A stretch of DNA of 64,000 nt, from positions 305,620-369,619 of the forward strand of contig NZ_JACCBZ010000004.1 of the NCBI RefSeq assembly GCF_013408825.1, written 5' to 3'. The notes under the pieces were generated by a model. That model ran no database searches. It was given only the letters and a program-made list of their open reading frames with translations, and was not told where the DNA came from. Positions 35,501 to 44,153 of this stretch are shown here, piece after piece (the stretch's first letter is position 1; every line of letters starts with the position of its first letter). Made by a program: the position numbers and the translations under genes. Source of the DNA: Mucilaginibacter tundrae (lineage in GTDB: Bacteria; Bacteroidota; Bacteroidia; Sphingobacteriales; Sphingobacteriaceae).

Positions 35501-37725
35501 AATCGTTGATTGCTGCAAAGTGTTTTAGTGAGTGAACTTGTAATTTTGCCGATAGGGGTTATGGTGATGATGAGGCTGCTGCTTTCCAAATTACATGGCG
35601 CGGCTACAGAAGTAGTAGCTTGCAAGGTAAGTGTTACATGCCCGGCGCTAACTTCAGCTGCGGATGGCGTATAACTCGTGTTTAACGAATCAGGGCTGGG
35701 CGAATAAGTGCCGTTGCCACCTATCCATTTATAACTAATCAATCCGTTTCCGGTGATTTTACCTTTTAAAAGCGCCGATGTTCCCGAGCAAATAGTGGTA
35801 TCGTTTCCGGCAACAACTGTTGGAGCCTGCTGAAAAGTAATGTGTTGGGGTGCCGATGTTGTCGACCCGCAATTGTTTTGCTCCGTTACCGTAATGGTGT
35901 AAGTAGCATAATCATTAAAAACAATATGTGGGTATTTGCTATGCAATGTATATCCTGCAGCATAATTAAAGGCTCCGCCGGTAACAGACCATGTATAAGT
36001 ATTTGCTTGTGTCTGGGCGGTACCGCTTAACATGGTATAAGTTTGCCGGGTCGTTACCGAATCAAAGCTTAACGTCTGATTATTTCCGCATGTGGAAAAA
36101 TCAGCAGATAAAGTCGCTACAGGAGTTGTATTAACAACAATAGTATCAACGGTAGGAGCGGTTACCATTCCGCAGCTAGCCGTTGTTACCGACAGGCCAA
36201 CTGTGTAAATTCCTGGCGTACTAAACGCGATAGCTGGCTGTGCCGCGGCTGAATTATAAGTTACCCCAGTAGAAGGTGTCACCGTCCATTTATATGTGTT
36301 TTGATGATTACAAGTTGAATCAATAATCGATGTATTTATTGGAGCTATAGGGCCATCGCCTACACATATATTTTTTTGCGCTATAGTAAAGCTTGGCTTT
36401 GGTGGGTTTTGTACACATATGGTTTGTGCATAATCAGCCGGATTACATGCAGTACCTGGGTTTTGAAGATGCAAGGAAATTATATGGGCGCCTTCGGTAA
36501 GTGTAGTAACAAAGTTTTGGCCTATATGGTAGTTGGTCGCTTGAACAATGCCATCAACATACCAGGTATATAAAGCATTTGGATTTTCCTGACAGCTGCT
36601 TGTAGTAGCATTTGGGTTAGGCCCGGGTTGAGAATTATTAACAAAAGACGTAGGGCTGCCGGTACACGCCGCAACGGGCCCGATAAAACTATTTAAAGGT
36701 TCCTGAAATACACGGGCATAATTACTAGGGGCCGACCCAACATTACCGCAATATAAATTCTTCGCCTGGAAATCGATCTCAAACGAATTGGCTTGGTTAT
36801 TTGCAGTAATACCGCATGATGATTTGGTGAAGACGTGCGTTATCTGACCGTTAAGCGCCAATATCTGGCATAAAGTGTAAGTGGTATTTGGCGATCCATC
36901 ACCCCACGAGAAAGTATAAGTATTACCCGGATAATTATTTTGAATACCTGTAGGGGAAGAAATATCAATATTGTAAGTTAATGGGGCTTGCCCGTTAACA
37001 AGGCATACAGACGGATTACCCGTAGCGCCTAAAGTTACATTTACCTCGTTATTGATCAATTGATAATCATAGGTACTCACTATATTGTTACTATTTACCG
37101 AACGTGCGGTAACTGTGTAATTAGCCGCTTTGGCTGTAAATGTATAAGAGGGGGTAAGACTAATGTTACTGGCTTCGGAAGATTGCGTTAATTCGTTAAA
37201 GAAACTTACTGTAGTTGGCGCACCGTTGGCTGAGGCATTGGTAAAAGTATACTGAGCGTTGTTGGATCCACTGCATGTTCCTAAAACATTGGGATATGTC
37301 GCACTGCCTATTTGTGCTGAAGATACCGCGGCTGATGCGCCGGGGGGAGCTGATACAGTAAAAATACTAGATGCAGTACTGCTAACTGCAGGGTCCGATG
37401 ATTTAATTAAAAATGTATAGGTGCCGGGGGCCAGGCTTGCTGGTACCGAATAGTTAAAAAAGGTGCCATAAAAATTCTTGATGGTATCAACAGGTGTTGC
37501 CGATAGTGGATTACCGGATGCGTCGCATAAATACAAACTATATATATTATCCTGTTGAATACACCCAGAAGCGTCATCTACGTGGAATGGAACTGCAACC
37601 GTTGATCCGCTACCATACGGCCCCGGATCAACACTACCGATAGTAATTGTTTGAGCAATTAATGAGGTAAATGTAAATAACAGAGGTATAATAAGAAATA
37701 TACTTTTGATAAAGATCTTATTCAT
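32524..37725 (-). CDS. Giant PKD-repeat surface protein with gliding-type C-terminal domain
   Basis: 1733 residues. Signal peptide (SLIAQT, cut near 25); a long array of immunoglobulin-like and PKD domains, with the FGDG/WGDG PKD signature seen several times (FSWGDGSPN near 270, FLWNFGDGTT, YTWNFGDGST and WAWDFGDGAT in the last 500 residues); then a C-terminal type IX sorting domain of the gliding-motility-associated type (LPNAFMP... WELQIFNNYGQLLWET... GWDGTFRG... QGAYIWQA). It is exported across the outer membrane by the type IX system and likely displayed on or released from the cell surface as an adhesin. Rich in Thr, Ser and Asn; many cysteines in the first 500 residues. A TATATTTG box lies at 37784-37791. 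Confidence 0.93.
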   Translation of the reverse strand: MNKIFIKSIFLIIPLLFTFTSLIAQTITIGSVDPGPYGSGSTVAVPFHVDDASGCIQQDNIYSLYLCDASGNPLSATPVDTIKNFYGTFFNYSVPASLAPGTYTFLIKSSDPAVSSTASSIFTVSAPPGASAAVSSAQIGSATYPNVLGTCSGSNNAQYTFTNASANGAPTTVSFFNELTQSSEASNISLTPSYTFTAKAANYTVTARSVNSNNIVSTYDYQLINNEVNVTLGATGNPSVCLVNGQAPLTYNIDISSPTGIQNNYPGNTYTFSWGDGSPNTTYTLCQILALNGQITHVFTKSSCGITANNQANSFEIDFQAKNLYCGNVGSAPSNYARVFQEPLNSFIGPVAACTGSPTSFVNNSQPGPNPNATTSSCQENPNALYTWYVDGIVQATNYHIGQNFVTTLTEGAHIISLHLQNPGTACNPADYAQTICVQNPPKPSFTIAQKNICVGDGPIAPINTSIIDSTCNHQNTYKWTVTPSTGVTYNSAAAQPAIAFSTPGIYTVGLSVTTASCGMVTAPTVDTIVVNTTPVATLSADFSTCGNNQTLSFDSVTTRQTYTMLSGTAQTQANTYTWSVTGGAFNYAAGYTLHSKYPHIVFNDYATYTITVTEQNNCGSTTSAPQHITFQQAPTVVAGNDTTICSGTSALLKGKITGNGLISYKWIGGNGTYSPSPDSLNTSYTPSAAEVSAGHVTLTLQATTSVAAPCNLESSSLIITITPIGKITSSLTKTLCSNQRLNYQITSSNSPSTYTWTANLISGSATGFSASGTSSEITDSLINTDPTASTNAVIAYTITPISSLGCMGTPSTLNVTVTPLPILTATAANPVICSNQPANITLTTKFTGTTYTWTSTAPPSISGNSNQTTAINTTEIKDLLVNSGTTPATVTYVITPFSTGGCQGTPVTVSITVQPLPVTAYAGPDATLCGINTYTLQGNAPGFGSGKWTVITGSGVTFSNDTIPNTIVNGLVGGNIYQFEWTITAAPGCQSQSTVTLTVNKATVPGVTSSANPTTVCANSNSGLISLTGQTGSVLRWQKSTDNGATFQTVAPLDSTSSLIYNNLTQTTVYEAVVQNSSCDILTSTPITITVNQPAPASIAGRDTALCNAISYQLNGNNPGTFTAAWRQTSGPPVTFADSTNYQTVVSGLRGGNVYTFTWVIKGASPCANSQSQVNITDNADVIASFKASSINGCGSQTVTFTNTSNNQSGASFLWNFGDGTTSTSASPQHLFKETTDGIDTSYIVTLSVLSNCIQRPPVYDTIHITSDKVIAAILPLQTTGCGPFTLDVQNVSPGNNASYKFYLYNGNTLVQEIDKTDKTDAIFNPINVNTPTQYNVYMTAVGPCGTSATTNNIPIVISPPTVTPQMYILNNVSSGCAPLSVSFVNNSSGGSSYHYNIYDSNGNLIEQPVAGIANLPYTFTDAGSYSVSITAANNCSPQGIESAKIAVTVYPVPQPAFTTSADCAATVSFLNATTQNGSTPPGSLSYTWNFGDGSTQEYSFTPKPHYYDFKKSPFTVTLTATNTVTGCADSTVQVINVNAPLIAQFTEQPDSVTTIPNYEFSFIDESTGPPSRWAWDFGDGATSTTRNPSHRYADTGYYQVKLIISNNGSCTSEVTHIVRVTGTPGQLFLPNAFMPTGSAYDLRLFMAKGSGIKTWELQIFNNYGQLLWETNKLDSKGSPVEGWDGTFRGVLMQQGAYIWQASATFINGSVWKGMSYNNSSPKRTGTVNLIR

Positions 37726-37783
37726 CCACTTACACTGTTTCAGCTAAAAATAAACTAGCTTATTAAGAAAATAGACTTATATA

Positions 37784-37791
37784 CAAATATA
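37784..37791 (-). promoter_or_regulatory. Adhesin-porP operon promoter, -7 box
   Basis: The minus strand reads TATATTTG, an exact TAnnTTTG match, 58 bases before the adhesin ATG. No TTG at the -33 position is visible. Confidence 0.45.
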
Positions 37792-37896
37792 TGTATATTG
37801 CTATCTGTCAGTGATCTTTTATACGAAAATGGATAAATCTTGTTGCGATAATTAATGATTAGTTAAAATTTTCTTGCAATAGAATTAAACGATAAA

Positions 37897-39135
37897 TTAT
37901 CCAAAAAAGAGATAAGAAATTAATATTGCCGTAACGATTCCTGCAAAATCAGCGATGAGCATTGCGGGTACAGTATACCGGGTTTTTTTAATATTAACCG
38001 CGCCGAAATAGAGCGCCACAATGTAAAACGTAGTATCAGCGGTGCCGTATAAAACGCTCGACATATGGCCGATAAAGCTGTCCGGCCCGTGAATTTTTAA
38101 ATTATCCAGCATTAACGCCCTGGCGCCTGAGCCGCTTAGTGGCCGAAGGAAAGCAATTGGTAACACATCAACAAAACGTGTATCCATGTTAAAGTGGCTA
38201 AAAAACCATTTAAAACCATCGCCCAAATATGTTAAGGCCCCACTGGTGCGGAATAAGCTTACCGCTACCAGCAATCCCACTAAATAGGGCATTATTTTTA
38301 CTGATACTTCAAAACCTTCTTTTGCACCTTCAATAAAAGCTTCAAATACATTTATCTTTTTACGTAATCCACCTAAAATAAACACAACAGGAATACCAAT
38401 ATATACCATATTGCTAAATACGCCTGAAAACGTACTGATCTGCGACTTATTCAGAAATGCAGTAAAATACCATATCAACAAACCAAGAAACGCGCTAATG
38501 CCCAATAACCAGCTTAAAACTACCTTATCAAAAAGGTTTATTTTTTGTTTGATGGATACCACAATTAGGCCGGCAACAGTAGCTACATAAGTAGCGACGA
38601 TACAAGGTATAAAAATATCCGTAGGGTCTTTAGAATGAAAAATGGCACGCTGTGCTATAATGGCAATGGGTAAAATAGTAAGTCCAGAAGCGTGCAACAC
38701 CAAAAACATGATTTGCGAATTGGATGCGGTCTCCTTATCCTGATTAAGTTCCTGTAAATCGCTCATGGCTTTTAGGCCAAGCGGGGTAGCCGCATTATCC
38801 AACCCTAATAAATTAGCAGAAAAGTTCAGCATCATTTGTCCGATAGCGGGATGATTTTTTGGTACTTCAGGAAATAGTTTGTTAAAGAAAGGCCCTACAA
38901 TCCTTGATAAGAAATTAACAGCTCCGGCTTTTTCGCCAATACGCATAATACCCAACCACAGGGTCATAATACCAATTAAAGGTAACGCGATCTGCATAAC
39001 AGCAGACTGGGCAGATTCTAAAGTTCCATCTGCCATCAGCTTAAAAATCTCGGTATCGCCAAAAAATATAAGCTTAACCAGCCCGATTCCGAAAGCGATC
39101 AAAAAGAAGAATACCCAGATATAATTAAGCGTCAT
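37897..39135 (-). CDS. Nucleoside-recognition (Gate) membrane protein, SpmA/SpmB-like fusion
   Basis: 412 residues with about ten membrane helices. Two Gate domains are fused: the first with NLLGLDNAATPLGLKAMSDL, characteristic of SpmA, the second with LRPLSGSGARALMLD and MSSVLYGTADTTFYI, characteristic of SpmB. In spore formers the two proteins act in core dehydration; in non-spore-formers the role is unknown and transport of a small solute is assumed. Single gene. Confidence 0.88.
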   Translation of the reverse strand: MTLNYIWVFFFLIAFGIGLVKLIFFGDTEIFKLMADGTLESAQSAVMQIALPLIGIMTLWLGIMRIGEKAGAVNFLSRIVGPFFNKLFPEVPKNHPAIGQMMLNFSANLLGLDNAATPLGLKAMSDLQELNQDKETASNSQIMFLVLHASGLTILPIAIIAQRAIFHSKDPTDIFIPCIVATYVATVAGLIVVSIKQKINLFDKVVLSWLLGISAFLGLLIWYFTAFLNKSQISTFSGVFSNMVYIGIPVVFILGGLRKKINVFEAFIEGAKEGFEVSVKIMPYLVGLLVAVSLFRTSGALTYLGDGFKWFFSHFNMDTRFVDVLPIAFLRPLSGSGARALMLDNLKIHGPDSFIGHMSSVLYGTADTTFYIVALYFGAVNIKKTRYTVPAMLIADFAGIVTAILISYLFFG

Positions 39136-39214
39136 TATATGCTATTGAAGCCTTGAAGATAATTGTTTTTTAATAATTATTGGTAAATTATCAAACTTTA
39201 GGCACATTACTGAT

Positions 39215-39649
39215 ATGGAAGATATAGTACAAGAATTAGCGAAAACAATTGACAATTTCTTAAAGATCGAACAACAAAATATAGATTGGGATTTTAAAAT
39301 AAGACAGGAAAAGTGGTCGAATAAAGAAATCATCGGGCATTTAATAGATAGCGCGCAGATTAATCTTCAGCGGTTTGTACGTTGTACTTATGAACAAGAT
39401 TTTAAATTAATTTATGCCCAGAATGAATGGGTAGCGGCTTCGCATTATCAAAATGCAGATATTAAAGAGGTATTGGATCTGTGGATTTTACTTAATCGCC
39501 AAATTATCCGGGTTTTGATTAATTATCCGGAAGACAGACTTGATGTAAACTGTGACACCAGTAAAACTGAAGTTCAATTGCATACCGTTAAATGGTTGGC
39601 GGAAGATTATGTACGACATATGCAGCATCATTTAGGTCAGGTTGCCTAG
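39215..39649 (+). CDS. DinB family protein
   Basis: 144 residues. The helical-bundle metal site is suggested by IGHLIDSAQINLQRF (first histidine, about 47) and YVRHMQHHLGQV at the C-terminus, giving the three spaced histidines of DinB-like proteins. Its activity is unknown. It is divergent from the SpmA/B-like gene and 97 bases before the XRE gene. Confidence 0.8.
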   Translation: MEDIVQELAKTIDNFLKIEQQNIDWDFKIRQEKWSNKEIIGHLIDSAQINLQRFVRCTYEQDFKLIYAQNEWVAASHYQNADIKEVLDLWILLNRQIIRVLINYPEDRLDVNCDTSKTEVQLHTVKWLAEDYVRHMQHHLGQVA

Positions 39650-39661
39650 ATTGTCATAGGG

Positions 39662-39683
39662 TTATTAATTTATAAATTAATAA
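39662..39683. repeat. Perfect 22-bp AT palindrome before the XRE gene
   Basis: TTATTAATTTA/TAAATTAATAA is a perfect palindrome, 12 bases after the DinB stop and about 65 bases before the XRE start. It contains only A and T; it may be an operator for the regulator downstream or merely AT-rich spacer. Confidence 0.35.
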
Positions 39684-39746
39684 ATTAATTAAAAAATTAT
39701 TATTGATTGAATTTCGTAGATTGTCTATACAGCTACTTAATCAATC

Positions 39747-39971
39747 ATGTACGAAAAAGAATTAAATAGAATATTAGCCATCGTAAAAAGAAGAAGGTTG
39801 CAGTTAGGGTACTCTCAAATGTTTGTTGCAGAAAAATTGCATATTACCCAAAATGTTTATAGCAAAATCGAATCCAACAAGATAAAACTCACAGTTTGCA
39901 GATTGTCAATAATATGCGATATTCTTGATATTGATGTTATTGAATTAATGAGATCAGTTAATACTATTTAG
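39747..39971 (+). CDS. XRE family helix-turn-helix protein
   Basis: 74 residues, one HTH_3 domain: RLQLGYSQMFVAEKLHITQ forms helices 1-3 and NVYSKIESNKIKLTV the recognition region. No other domain. Likely a small DNA-binding regulator; the target is unknown. No toxin gene accompanies it. Convergent with the OmpA gene with an 8-base overlap. Confidence 0.85.
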   Translation: MYEKELNRILAIVKRRRLQLGYSQMFVAEKLHITQNVYSKIESNKIKLTVCRLSIICDILDIDVIELMRSVNTI

Positions 39972-41862
39972 CGATTATCTTAAACTCCGTACGCCTGTTT
40001 TTGCTACGGTTTTCGTCGCTGGTATTAGGTAAAATAGGTTGAGTTTCGCCATAGCCTTTGTAAACCAATCGGGTTGGGTTTATACCGCTATTTACAAGGT
40101 ATTGATAAACGGATTTCGCCCTGTTTTGAGATAATATCAGATTTAACTGGTTATTACCTACATTGTCAGTATGGCCCGAAATTTCAATATGGATAGTCGG
40201 GTTAAGCGTTAAAAAATCTATAAGTTTTTGCAATTCAGCTTTTGAATCCGGCTTAATATCATATTTATTGGTATCAAAAAATATGTTATTCAATATCACT
40301 TTATTACCTATCTCAATTGGGGATAACTCAACCACAATGTTAAATGGATCCTTTGTTTCGCGCCCAACTAAAGAGAAGTTGGCAGAGTAAAAAAGATATC
40401 CGTCTTTAGAAACGTTCAAACCATAATTTTTTCCGGCGGTAAGCGTTGCCAAAAAGTCGCCATACTCAGCCGAACTATAATCCTGGTAAACAGGTGTGTT
40501 TTTTTCAAGATCGATAATTTCAACCGCCGCTTCCAGTGGTTCCCTTGTTTTGATGTCGATCACCGTACCCTTCACATAAGTAACTACATGTGGCCTGTCG
40601 ATAACAGGTAGTTCAAACGTATAAATATCAAAACCGCCGTAGCCGTTTAGCTTGTTCGATGCAAAGAAAGCGTACTGCCCGCTTGGGGTAACACTTAATC
40701 CATTCTCATCTCCGCTGGAATTGATAGGATAACCCAGGTTAGTTGGTCTCTGCCATTTGCCATCTTTGCCTAAGCGGCTCATAAATAAGTCCTTGCCACC
40801 CAGCCCCGGCCAGCCGTCTGAACAAAAATATAAGGTGCTATCATCAGCATGTATATAAGGAGACTGCTCATCGAATGAGGTATTGATATTCGGACCCAGA
40901 TTTTCAGGCTCGCTCCAGCCTTTATCGGTAACGGTCGATTTCCAAATGTCATAACCACCATAACCACCTTTGCGATTACTCACAAAATAAAGCGTACGGC
41001 CATCAGAGCTGATTGATGGTTGCGACTCCCATCCGGGTGTATTTATCGGCGGATTAAGGTCATAAGGTTTTCCCCAGTTGTCACCTTCTTTTTTCGAGAT
41101 ATAAATATCGCATCTGCCCAAACCATCAGGTCTATTACACCCGGTAAAAAATAGATATTTTCCATCCTGTGATATGGATTGCGCCCCCTCGTTGTAATTA
41201 GGTGTGTTAATGTTACTGCTTAAATAGGTAGCGGTTTGCCACTTGCCATCAACCTTAATACTTTGATAAAAATCCTCGTTACGGTTTATTTGTCGGGTAA
41301 ATATTAGCGTGCTTTCGTCGGCTGTTTCTTCTGGCAGATATTCATCATCCGCAGTATTTATAGCAGGCCCCATATTAATAGGTGTAAAAGGTACCGGGTG
41401 TTTTATGGCTTCGATACTAAACTCGCAATCTTTCAGTAGCTTTTTTGTCAGAAATATATTTTGATCGGTGATATTAGGGTAGGTAAGGTATTTTTGTAGG
41501 TGTTGTTGTGCCTGCTCATATTGCGACATACTTATTTCCATGGTTCCTACCTTCAGGTATACTGCACGTGTAAAATCAGGGTTAAGGTTAATAACAGTCA
41601 GGTATTCTTTTATTGCCTCTTTATTTTGATGCATTAAGCCATAAACATCAGCTAATTGTTCGTGAGCTTCAACAAAGTTTGAGTCTTCATCAATCGCTTT
41701 TTTTAATTCTGTTACCGCGGTTTCAAATTCATGGTAATCCAAACTCTGGCTGGCTAAAGCAAAATGCTTTATGGCCTGTTCATTTATAGTGGTATAATGA
41801 CCCTGGCCAAAACTGAAAATTGATAAGAAAATAAGAGTAGCCGAACAGAATACAATCTTCAT
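39964..41862 (-). CDS. OmpA family protein with TPR and PD40 repeats (PorE-like)
   Basis: 632 residues. Signal peptide (SIFSFGQG), TPR repeats (about 25-140), a PD40/WD40-like beta-propeller (about 150-400; recurring LYFxSNRxGGYGGYDI motifs), a carboxypeptidase-regulatory-like domain (about 415-490), then OmpA_C with IEISGHTDNVG and NRRTEFKI, which binds peptidoglycan. This order is that of PorE and related type IX secretion-associated proteins that tie the machinery to the cell wall. Unlike PorE of Porphyromonas it has no clear lipobox. Confidence 0.9.
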   Translation of the reverse strand: MKIVFCSATLIFLSIFSFGQGHYTTINEQAIKHFALASQSLDYHEFETAVTELKKAIDEDSNFVEAHEQLADVYGLMHQNKEAIKEYLTVINLNPDFTRAVYLKVGTMEISMSQYEQAQQHLQKYLTYPNITDQNIFLTKKLLKDCEFSIEAIKHPVPFTPINMGPAINTADDEYLPEETADESTLIFTRQINRNEDFYQSIKVDGKWQTATYLSSNINTPNYNEGAQSISQDGKYLFFTGCNRPDGLGRCDIYISKKEGDNWGKPYDLNPPINTPGWESQPSISSDGRTLYFVSNRKGGYGGYDIWKSTVTDKGWSEPENLGPNINTSFDEQSPYIHADDSTLYFCSDGWPGLGGKDLFMSRLGKDGKWQRPTNLGYPINSSGDENGLSVTPSGQYAFFASNKLNGYGGFDIYTFELPVIDRPHVVTYVKGTVIDIKTREPLEAAVEIIDLEKNTPVYQDYSSAEYGDFLATLTAGKNYGLNVSKDGYLFYSANFSLVGRETKDPFNIVVELSPIEIGNKVILNNIFFDTNKYDIKPDSKAELQKLIDFLTLNPTIHIEISGHTDNVGNNQLNLILSQNRAKSVYQYLVNSGINPTRLVYKGYGETQPILPNTSDENRSKNRRTEFKIIAK

Positions 41863-41901
41863 CGTTGTTGATACGATATTTTGTACTCTAAGTTACATTT
41901 A

Positions 41902-42525
41902 TTAAGGGATATTTAAATATTTGTGTGTTTGCAATGATATTTCCCAGTGTGGGTTATTCATTACATACTCTACAATCAGCGGCGTCATTTCTTTTGATTT
42001 AGACCATTCCGGTTGCAGATATAACTTACAGTCAGCTGATACCAGTTTTGCATGCTGCTCGGCCCACTCGAAATCCGACTTATTGAATACGATAACCTTA
42101 AGTTCATGTGCTTTTTCAGCTACACTGATAGTTGGGCCTTTAAATTTTTTTGGTGAAAGGCAAATCCAATCCCAGCTACCGGAAAGGGGGTAAGCACCAG
42201 ACGTCTCAATAAATGTTTTGATACCTTTTTGTTGAAGTTGAGCAGTCAGGTAATCCATATTGTAGATCAATGGCTCACCACCGGTAATTACCACTGCCTT
42301 GGCCGGATACTGCATCGCGTTTTCTACGATCACATCAGCAGCGGTAAGGGCGTGTAATTCTGCATCCCAGCTTTCTTTAACATCACACCAATGGCAACCA
42401 ACATCGCAGCCGCCAAGGCGTATAAAGTATGCTGCCTTACCAGTATTGTATCCTTCTCCCTGTATGGTGTAAAACTCTTCCATTAAAGGAAGCAATGTGC
42501 CGTCATCCGGTATTTGGTGTGCCAT
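41902..42525 (-). CDS. queE: 7-carboxy-7-deazaguanine synthase
   Basis: 207 residues from the ATG at 42523-42525; an upstream TTG at 42537 is less likely. A minimal radical SAM enzyme that contracts CPH4 to CDG in queuosine synthesis. The modified cluster motif is CDVGCHWC (C40, C44, C47), preceded by FYTIQGEG, the QueE hallmark, and followed by VITGGEPLIY. Length fits the short QueE type. Other que genes are not in this window. Confidence 0.92.
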   Translation of the reverse strand: MAHQIPDDGTLLPLMEEFYTIQGEGYNTGKAAYFIRLGGCDVGCHWCDVKESWDAELHALTAADVIVENAMQYPAKAVVITGGEPLIYNMDYLTAQLQQKGIKTFIETSGAYPLSGSWDWICLSPKKFKGPTISVAEKAHELKVIVFNKSDFEWAEQHAKLVSADCKLYLQPEWSKSKEMTPLIVEYVMNNPHWEISLQTHKYLNIP

Positions 42526-42669
42526 AATAAGCTGCAAAGGTACTTTTTTAAGCCGAAAGGTTAAAGTTGAAAGGTAAAAGGTGGTTTTCTAATGATAATC
42601 TAATATGTTTCAGTTACTTGGTGTATTTATTGTTGTTATTTTTATTTATTATTACTTAAATTTTACGTT

Positions 42670-43437
42670 GTGAAAAAAATCAGACTCTTACTTGGTTTTT
42701 TAGTGCTGCTCAGCTTCAGCTCATGCGTGGATATTGAAGAACATTATGATTTTAAGGCTGATGGATCATGCAACGTGGTTTATACTTTCGATATGGGTAA
42801 AGCTGTATCAGTGTTAATGAACCTGATGTCTGATTCCGTTCGTGCTACGCCACAATTCTCCATAAAAAAAGATACTTCACTCAATTTTTACAGCGCCCTG
42901 CCCGACAGCACCCAGTTAAAAATGAACCTGGATGATATCAATATGGCTAAAAGTAGTACCCTTGACGTAAAAATGGACCTGCAAAAAAGTGTGATGAAGG
43001 TTAGTATCAACCATTTCTCAAAAAATACTGCCGACCTGCAATACTACTTACAACATATCTCGAAAATATCAATGAGCAGTAAGCAACTTAATTCGGTTAC
43101 AAAAGGCAGTGGCTCTTCGAAAGGTTTCGATGGGCAGGAACTTGTTGCCGGGCAGGACTATTACTCGTACGACATTACCCCACACAGATTTTACCGCATA
43201 ATTGATAAAGTAAAATTTAATGCCTTTCTAAAGAAGACACAATCAACACTTGCCATGGCTAAAGCTATGCTGATTGATATGCCATATAAAGTAGTACTTA
43301 ATTTTGCTAAACCTGTTAAAAAGGTATCGAACCCCAAGGCCATAGTTTCTGCCGATAGGAAACGGGTAACATTGATAACTAATATGGATGCTGTGATAAA
43401 AGATCCTTCAGTTATGAATTTAAAGATCGATTTTTGA
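42670..43437 (+). CDS. Uncharacterised lipoprotein
   Basis: 255 residues from a GTG at 42670, with no ATG nearby and the signal peptide starting directly. The lipobox SFSSC puts the lipidated cysteine at 19. The body begins DIEEHYDFKADGSCNVVYTFDMG, seen here as DIEEHYDFKADGS plus a beta-rich stretch, a pattern common in Bacteroidetes lipoproteins of unknown function. Four bases ahead of the Rieske gene, so cotranscribed with it. Confidence 0.75.
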   Translation: MKKIRLLLGFLVLLSFSSCVDIEEHYDFKADGSCNVVYTFDMGKAVSVLMNLMSDSVRATPQFSIKKDTSLNFYSALPDSTQLKMNLDDINMAKSSTLDVKMDLQKSVMKVSINHFSKNTADLQYYLQHISKISMSSKQLNSVTKGSGSSKGFDGQELVAGQDYYSYDITPHRFYRIIDKVKFNAFLKKTQSTLAMAKAMLIDMPYKVVLNFAKPVKKVSNPKAIVSADRKRVTLITNMDAVIKDPSVMNLKIDF

Positions 43438-43440
43438 TAA

Positions 43441-43779
43441 ATGAAGTGGTATAAAATACCGGATATTAAAAAAACAGATCAGCCATTTATTAAAAAAGTA
43501 AAAGTTGCCAACAAAAGCATTTGTTTAGTAGGATATGCGGGTGAGCTGTTTGCTTTGTCGGCAATATGCCCGCACGCAGGCGAAGATTTGAGCCGTGGAT
43601 GGTGTGCCGAGGGAAAACTCGTTTGCCCGGTACATCGCTTCTCTTTCAATCTACGTACCGGCAGGGGCAGCGAAGGTCAAAATGATTATGTAGAAACTTA
43701 TCCTGTTGAAATTAGGGGCGAAGATATTTACATAGGCATAACCGGCCTTTGGGAGAAAATAAAACAAGCCTTTAAATAA
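43441..43779 (+). CDS. Rieske 2Fe-2S protein
   Basis: 112 residues, a single Rieske domain. Cluster ligands: CPH (C43, H45) and CPVH (C62, H65), the NirD/ferredoxin-type spacing. Cytoplasmic, without signal. It would pass electrons to an oxygenase or reductase; no partner enzyme is adjacent. The start is 4 bases after the lipoprotein stop. Confidence 0.9.
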   Translation: MKWYKIPDIKKTDQPFIKKVKVANKSICLVGYAGELFALSAICPHAGEDLSRGWCAEGKLVCPVHRFSFNLRTGRGSEGQNDYVETYPVEIRGEDIYIGITGLWEKIKQAFK

Positions 43780-43807
43780 ATAGAAACGCAATTTTTGCGT
43801 CTCTCTG

Positions 43808-44134
43808 TTAAATTTCCGAGTTGAATGTTTTTACAACTTCGTACATACCGGGTGCGAAAGTGGCTATCTTAAGTGCCTGTTCTAAATAAGGTGATGCGGA
43901 AGGATTGTTGCGCATGTTTTGATAGTCCTCAATACTTTTCCACTGCGCATACATAGTTACCTTAGTTCCATCAAGGCTTTTGTGCAGGCTTGATGAGATA
44001 AATCCTGCAACTTTAGTAATAGTACCACTGGTCGCCAATATTAAAAGATCAACTAATTCTTGCTGATTAGTAGGATCAACAGTAAAGACATTAATTAGTG
44101 TTAAATAGTTATTGTCGACAGCTATATTAGTCAT
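43808..44134 (-). CDS. Antibiotic biosynthesis monooxygenase (ABM) family protein
   Basis: 108 residues with the dimeric alpha-beta barrel pattern: NVFTVDPTNQQELVDLL at the start and the YAQWKSIEDYQ strand-turn in the middle. Members are cofactor-free oxygenases or haem-degrading proteins; the substrate is unknown. It is 20 bases downstream of folD on the same strand and may share its transcript. Confidence 0.8.
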   Translation of the reverse strand: MTNIAVDNNYLTLINVFTVDPTNQQELVDLLILATSGTITKVAGFISSSLHKSLDGTKVTMYAQWKSIEDYQNMRNNPSASPYLEQALKIATFAPGMYEVVKTFNSEI

Positions 44135-44153
44135 GGCCGGAATATATTTATAA

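Noticed and set aside
32700..36573. Several 60-70 residue plus-strand frames inside the giant adhesin gene
   Set aside because: They are antisense to a clear long gene, with compositions that mirror its codon use.
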